The translations under genes were made by a program, and so were the position numbers. Below the pieces are notes generated by a model. It was not told the DNA's origin. It searched no databases and was given only the letters and a program-made list of their open reading frames with translations. Shown here one piece after another: positions 5,270 through 7,918 of a stretch of DNA of 7,918 bases. Positions within the stretch are counted from its first letter, which is position 1. The number at the start of each line of letters is the position of its first letter. The DNA is from an uncultured Oscillospiraceae bacterium (GTDB lineage Bacteria > Bacillota > Clostridia > Oscillospirales > Acutalibacteraceae), in the NCBI GenBank assembly GCA_900552605.1, contig USAR01000058.1, forward strand, positions 1-7,918. The letters are read 5' to 3'.

Positions 5270-6469
5270 ATGCTGTATACTGTTGATGAAGTATTTGATT
5301 TTATCGAGGAGGAAGACGTTAAATTTATTCGCCTTGCTTTTTGCGATCCCGACGGAAAGCAGAAAAACATTTCTATTATGCCGCACGAGCTGCGCCGTGC
5401 TTTTGATGAGGGTATTTCTTTTGATGCGTCGGCAATTCGCGGCTTCGGTGAAATTACAAAATCAGATTTGCTGCTGTTCCCCATTCCGTCAACTCTCAGC
5501 GTCCTGCCGTGGAGACCGTCAAGCGGCAAGGTTGTAAGAATGTTTTGCAACATCACCCATCCGGACGGAACTCCCTTTGCAAAAGATACAAGAAGAATTT
5601 TAAAAAATGCGGTTGAGGATGCCAAAAAATCCGGCATTTCGGTAAGCGTTGGTTCGGAATTTGAATTCTATCTTTTTAAAACCGACGAAAACGGCGAGCC
5701 GACAAAGGAACCGTTCGATAAAGCGGGATATATGGATATTGCACCCGATGACAAGGGAGAGAATGTTCGCAGAGAGATCTGCCTAACATTACTTGATATG
5801 GGAATTTTGCCGGAGGGTTCACATCACGAGGAAGGACCCGGTCAAAATGAAATTGACTTCAGATACAGCGATGCTTTAACCTCTGCCGATAATGCAGTGA
5901 ACTTTGTAACTGTTGTAAAGGCCGCTGCCGCGCACAACGGTCTTTATGCCGATTTTTCTCCGAAACCGCTTGAAAATGAAAGCGGCAACGGGATGCACAT
6001 AAATATGTCGATAAAATGCAGCGACGGCATCGACCGCACGAAAAGCTTTTTGGCGGGAATTTTGGCGCACATTCGCGAAGTCACCGCATTTTTAAATCCG
6101 TGCGAGGAATCGTACCGTCGTTTCGGCACTAAAAAAGCACCTAAATACATTACGTGGTCGCCGGAAAACCGCTCGCAGCTTATTAGAATACCTGCCGCAA
6201 GCAAAGAGCACAAAAGGATTGAGCTTCGCTCACCCGATCCAACAGCAAACCCTTACCTTGCATACGCACTGCTGATATATGCAGGGCTCGACGGAATAAA
6301 GAAAAATATGATGCCGCCTGAGCCTGTTGATATAAACCTCTACACTGCGGCTCCTTCTGTTACTTCGCAGTTTGAAAAGCTGCCCGAATCGCTTGAAGAA
6401 GCAACGGAATTGGCAATAAGCAGCAAATTTTTGGCAAGCATTCTGCCCCAAAGCTTTTTTGAAAGATAA
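5270..6469 (+). CDS. glnA: Glutamine synthetase, type I, short clostridial form
   Basis: A 399-residue cytoplasmic enzyme of the family that makes glutamine from glutamate, ammonia and ATP. The N-terminal beta-grasp domain is about 1-95, the catalytic domain follows. Active-site landmarks: GSEFEF with Glu130/Glu132, SHHEEGPGQNEID with Glu187 and Glu194, GNGMH with His243, NRSQLIRIP, and RIELRSPDPTANPYL with Glu318. Three deviations stand out. DASAI (52-56) replaces DGSSI, so the Ser53 equivalent is Ala55. The flap YEAP motif reads TKKAP, putting Lys289 where Glu is expected. The protein ends about 40 residues early, without the usual C-terminal tail. The first is, as I recall, a subfamily trait. 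Ligase function on glutamate is likely, canonical kinetics less certain. AGGAGG (5260-5265) precedes the ATG by only 4 nt. A leader terminator is upstream and an ANTAR regulator follows 12 nt downstream. Confidence 0.9.
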   Translation: MLYTVDEVFDFIEEEDVKFIRLAFCDPDGKQKNISIMPHELRRAFDEGISFDASAIRGFGEITKSDLLLFPIPSTLSVLPWRPSSGKVVRMFCNITHPDGTPFAKDTRRILKNAVEDAKKSGISVSVGSEFEFYLFKTDENGEPTKEPFDKAGYMDIAPDDKGENVRREICLTLLDMGILPEGSHHEEGPGQNEIDFRYSDALTSADNAVNFVTVVKAAAAHNGLYADFSPKPLENESGNGMHINMSIKCSDGIDRTKSFLAGILAHIREVTAFLNPCEESYRRFGTKKAPKYITWSPENRSQLIRIPAASKEHKRIELRSPDPTANPYLAYALLIYAGLDGIKKNMMPPEPVDINLYTAAPSVTSQFEKLPESLEEATELAISSKFLASILPQSFFER

Positions 6470-6481
6470 GGGGGCACGGCA

Positions 6482-7066
6482 ATGGCAATGAAAAAAACCA
6501 AATGCCGTGTTGTTGTTGCAGGTGCTTCCGATAAAATATTCAGTCTTATAACCGATTTATTGCCGCCGTCGGAATATGACCCGGCTCTTCGTGTTAACGA
6601 TGCAGGTGAACTGCGACGAACGCTTATTTCGGACGATATGGATATTGTTATCATCAACGCTCCGCTTCCTGATGAATTCGGAATTGACTTAGCGCTCGAC
6701 CTTGCGGACAGCACTATGGGAGTTTTGCTGCTTGTTAAAAACGAGATATACGATCAAGTGTGCTACAAGGTTGAATCAAACGGTGTTTTAACGCTCGGCA
6801 AACCTAACACAAGGCAGGCAGTAAGCAGTGCAATTCGAATTATGACGGCAATTTCAGCACGGCTTAAAAAGATGGATCGCAAAAACAAAACACTGCAGGA
6901 AAAGATGGCTGATATCCGTACGGTCAACCGTGCAAAGTGGCTGCTTATTGAAAATCTTAATATGACAGAAAAAGAAGCACATTACTATATCGAAAAGCAA
7001 TCGATGGACACACGCTGCTCTCGTCGTGAGATTGCCGAAGGAATTATCCGCACTTACGATAAATAG
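6482..7066 (+). CDS. ANTAR-domain antiterminator with degenerate receiver (NitR-like)
   Basis: A 194-residue two-domain regulator. Residues about 8-120 have a receiver-like fold, but the acidic pair after the first strand is missing (VVVAGAS) and the phospho-acceptor position in DIVIINAPLP is Asn59. Lys107 in LGKP is kept. A charged linker or coiled coil (about 124-145) leads to the ANTAR RNA-binding domain (about 138-191), with the family pattern VNRAKWLLIENLNMTEKEA (148-166) and later REIAEGII. ANTAR proteins bind leader-RNA hairpins and prevent termination, as EutV and NasR do. A gene of this type follows glnA in Clostridium saccharobutylicum (NitR), which supports a nitrogen role. GGGGG (6470-6474) is 7 nt upstream of the ATG, and the 12-nt gap after glnA shows an operon. 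The likely target is the hairpin at 5152-5208. Confidence 0.85.
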   Translation: MAMKKTKCRVVVAGASDKIFSLITDLLPPSEYDPALRVNDAGELRRTLISDDMDIVIINAPLPDEFGIDLALDLADSTMGVLLLVKNEIYDQVCYKVESNGVLTLGKPNTRQAVSSAIRIMTAISARLKKMDRKNKTLQEKMADIRTVNRAKWLLIENLNMTEKEAHYYIEKQSMDTRCSRREIAEGIIRTYDK

Positions 7067-7126
7067 CAAAACAGTTTCGGCAGTTATTTTAAAGCTTATT
7101 TAATACATATTTTCTAAGGAGCATAA

Positions 7127-7918
<792 letters not shown>

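Noticed and set aside
5251..5286. 11-codon upstream ORF overlapping the glnA start
   Set aside because: It has no ribosome binding site of its own and the overlap is explained by the AGGAGG site of glnA.

Overview
The window looks like a chromosomal segment of a low-to-mid GC anaerobic Firmicute, most likely a clostridial gut-type bacterium (Oscillospirales/Lachnospirales-like). This is inferred from consensus sigma-A promoters with 16-17 bp spacers, strong GGAGG-type ribosome binding sites, a rubrerythrin next to a PerR-type repressor, a clostridial-type short glutamine synthetase followed by an ANTAR regulator, and a small CrtO-like membrane protein. No phage, transposase, CRISPR array or rRNA is seen. 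Most of the window is housekeeping.

Layout. (1) 1-696, minus strand: the first 17 codons of a secreted protein or lipoprotein with its own promoter, preceded by a YbaK/ProX-type aminoacyl-tRNA deacylase; a 31-nt palindrome between them is the probable deacylase terminator. (2) 685-1126: an intergenic region with two outward promoters and a long GC-rich hairpin. (3) 1127-3507, plus strand: a three-gene operon of a small CrtO-like membrane protein, a GT28 diacylglycerol-type glycosyltransferase and a PAP2-type membrane phosphatase or transferase, closed by a bidirectional terminator. These look like steps of one envelope-glycolipid pathway. (4) 3615-4722, minus strand: a peroxide-stress operon, perR then rubrerythrin, read from a perfect-consensus promoter whose -10 lies inside a 19-bp palindrome. 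The repressor has an unusual N-terminal tail with five regularly spaced cysteines. (5) 4827-5020: a tRNA-Val(GAC) gene with promoter and terminator. (6) 5109-7918, plus strand: promoter, leader with a terminator-like hairpin, glnA, ANTAR regulator, and the first 262 codons of pyrG (cut by the window edge).

The most interesting system is the last one. A strong promoter is followed within about 70 nt by a long hairpin and a T-run, upstream of the glutamine synthetase. The gene directly after glnA encodes an RNA-binding ANTAR protein, the class that works by antitermination at such hairpins. This suggests a self-contained attenuation circuit controlling glutamine synthesis and possibly the glutamine-consuming CTP synthase. 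The regulator's receiver domain has lost its phospho-acceptor aspartate, so it may sense something other than phosphorylation. The synthetase is short and has a lysine where the catalytic flap glutamate is expected.
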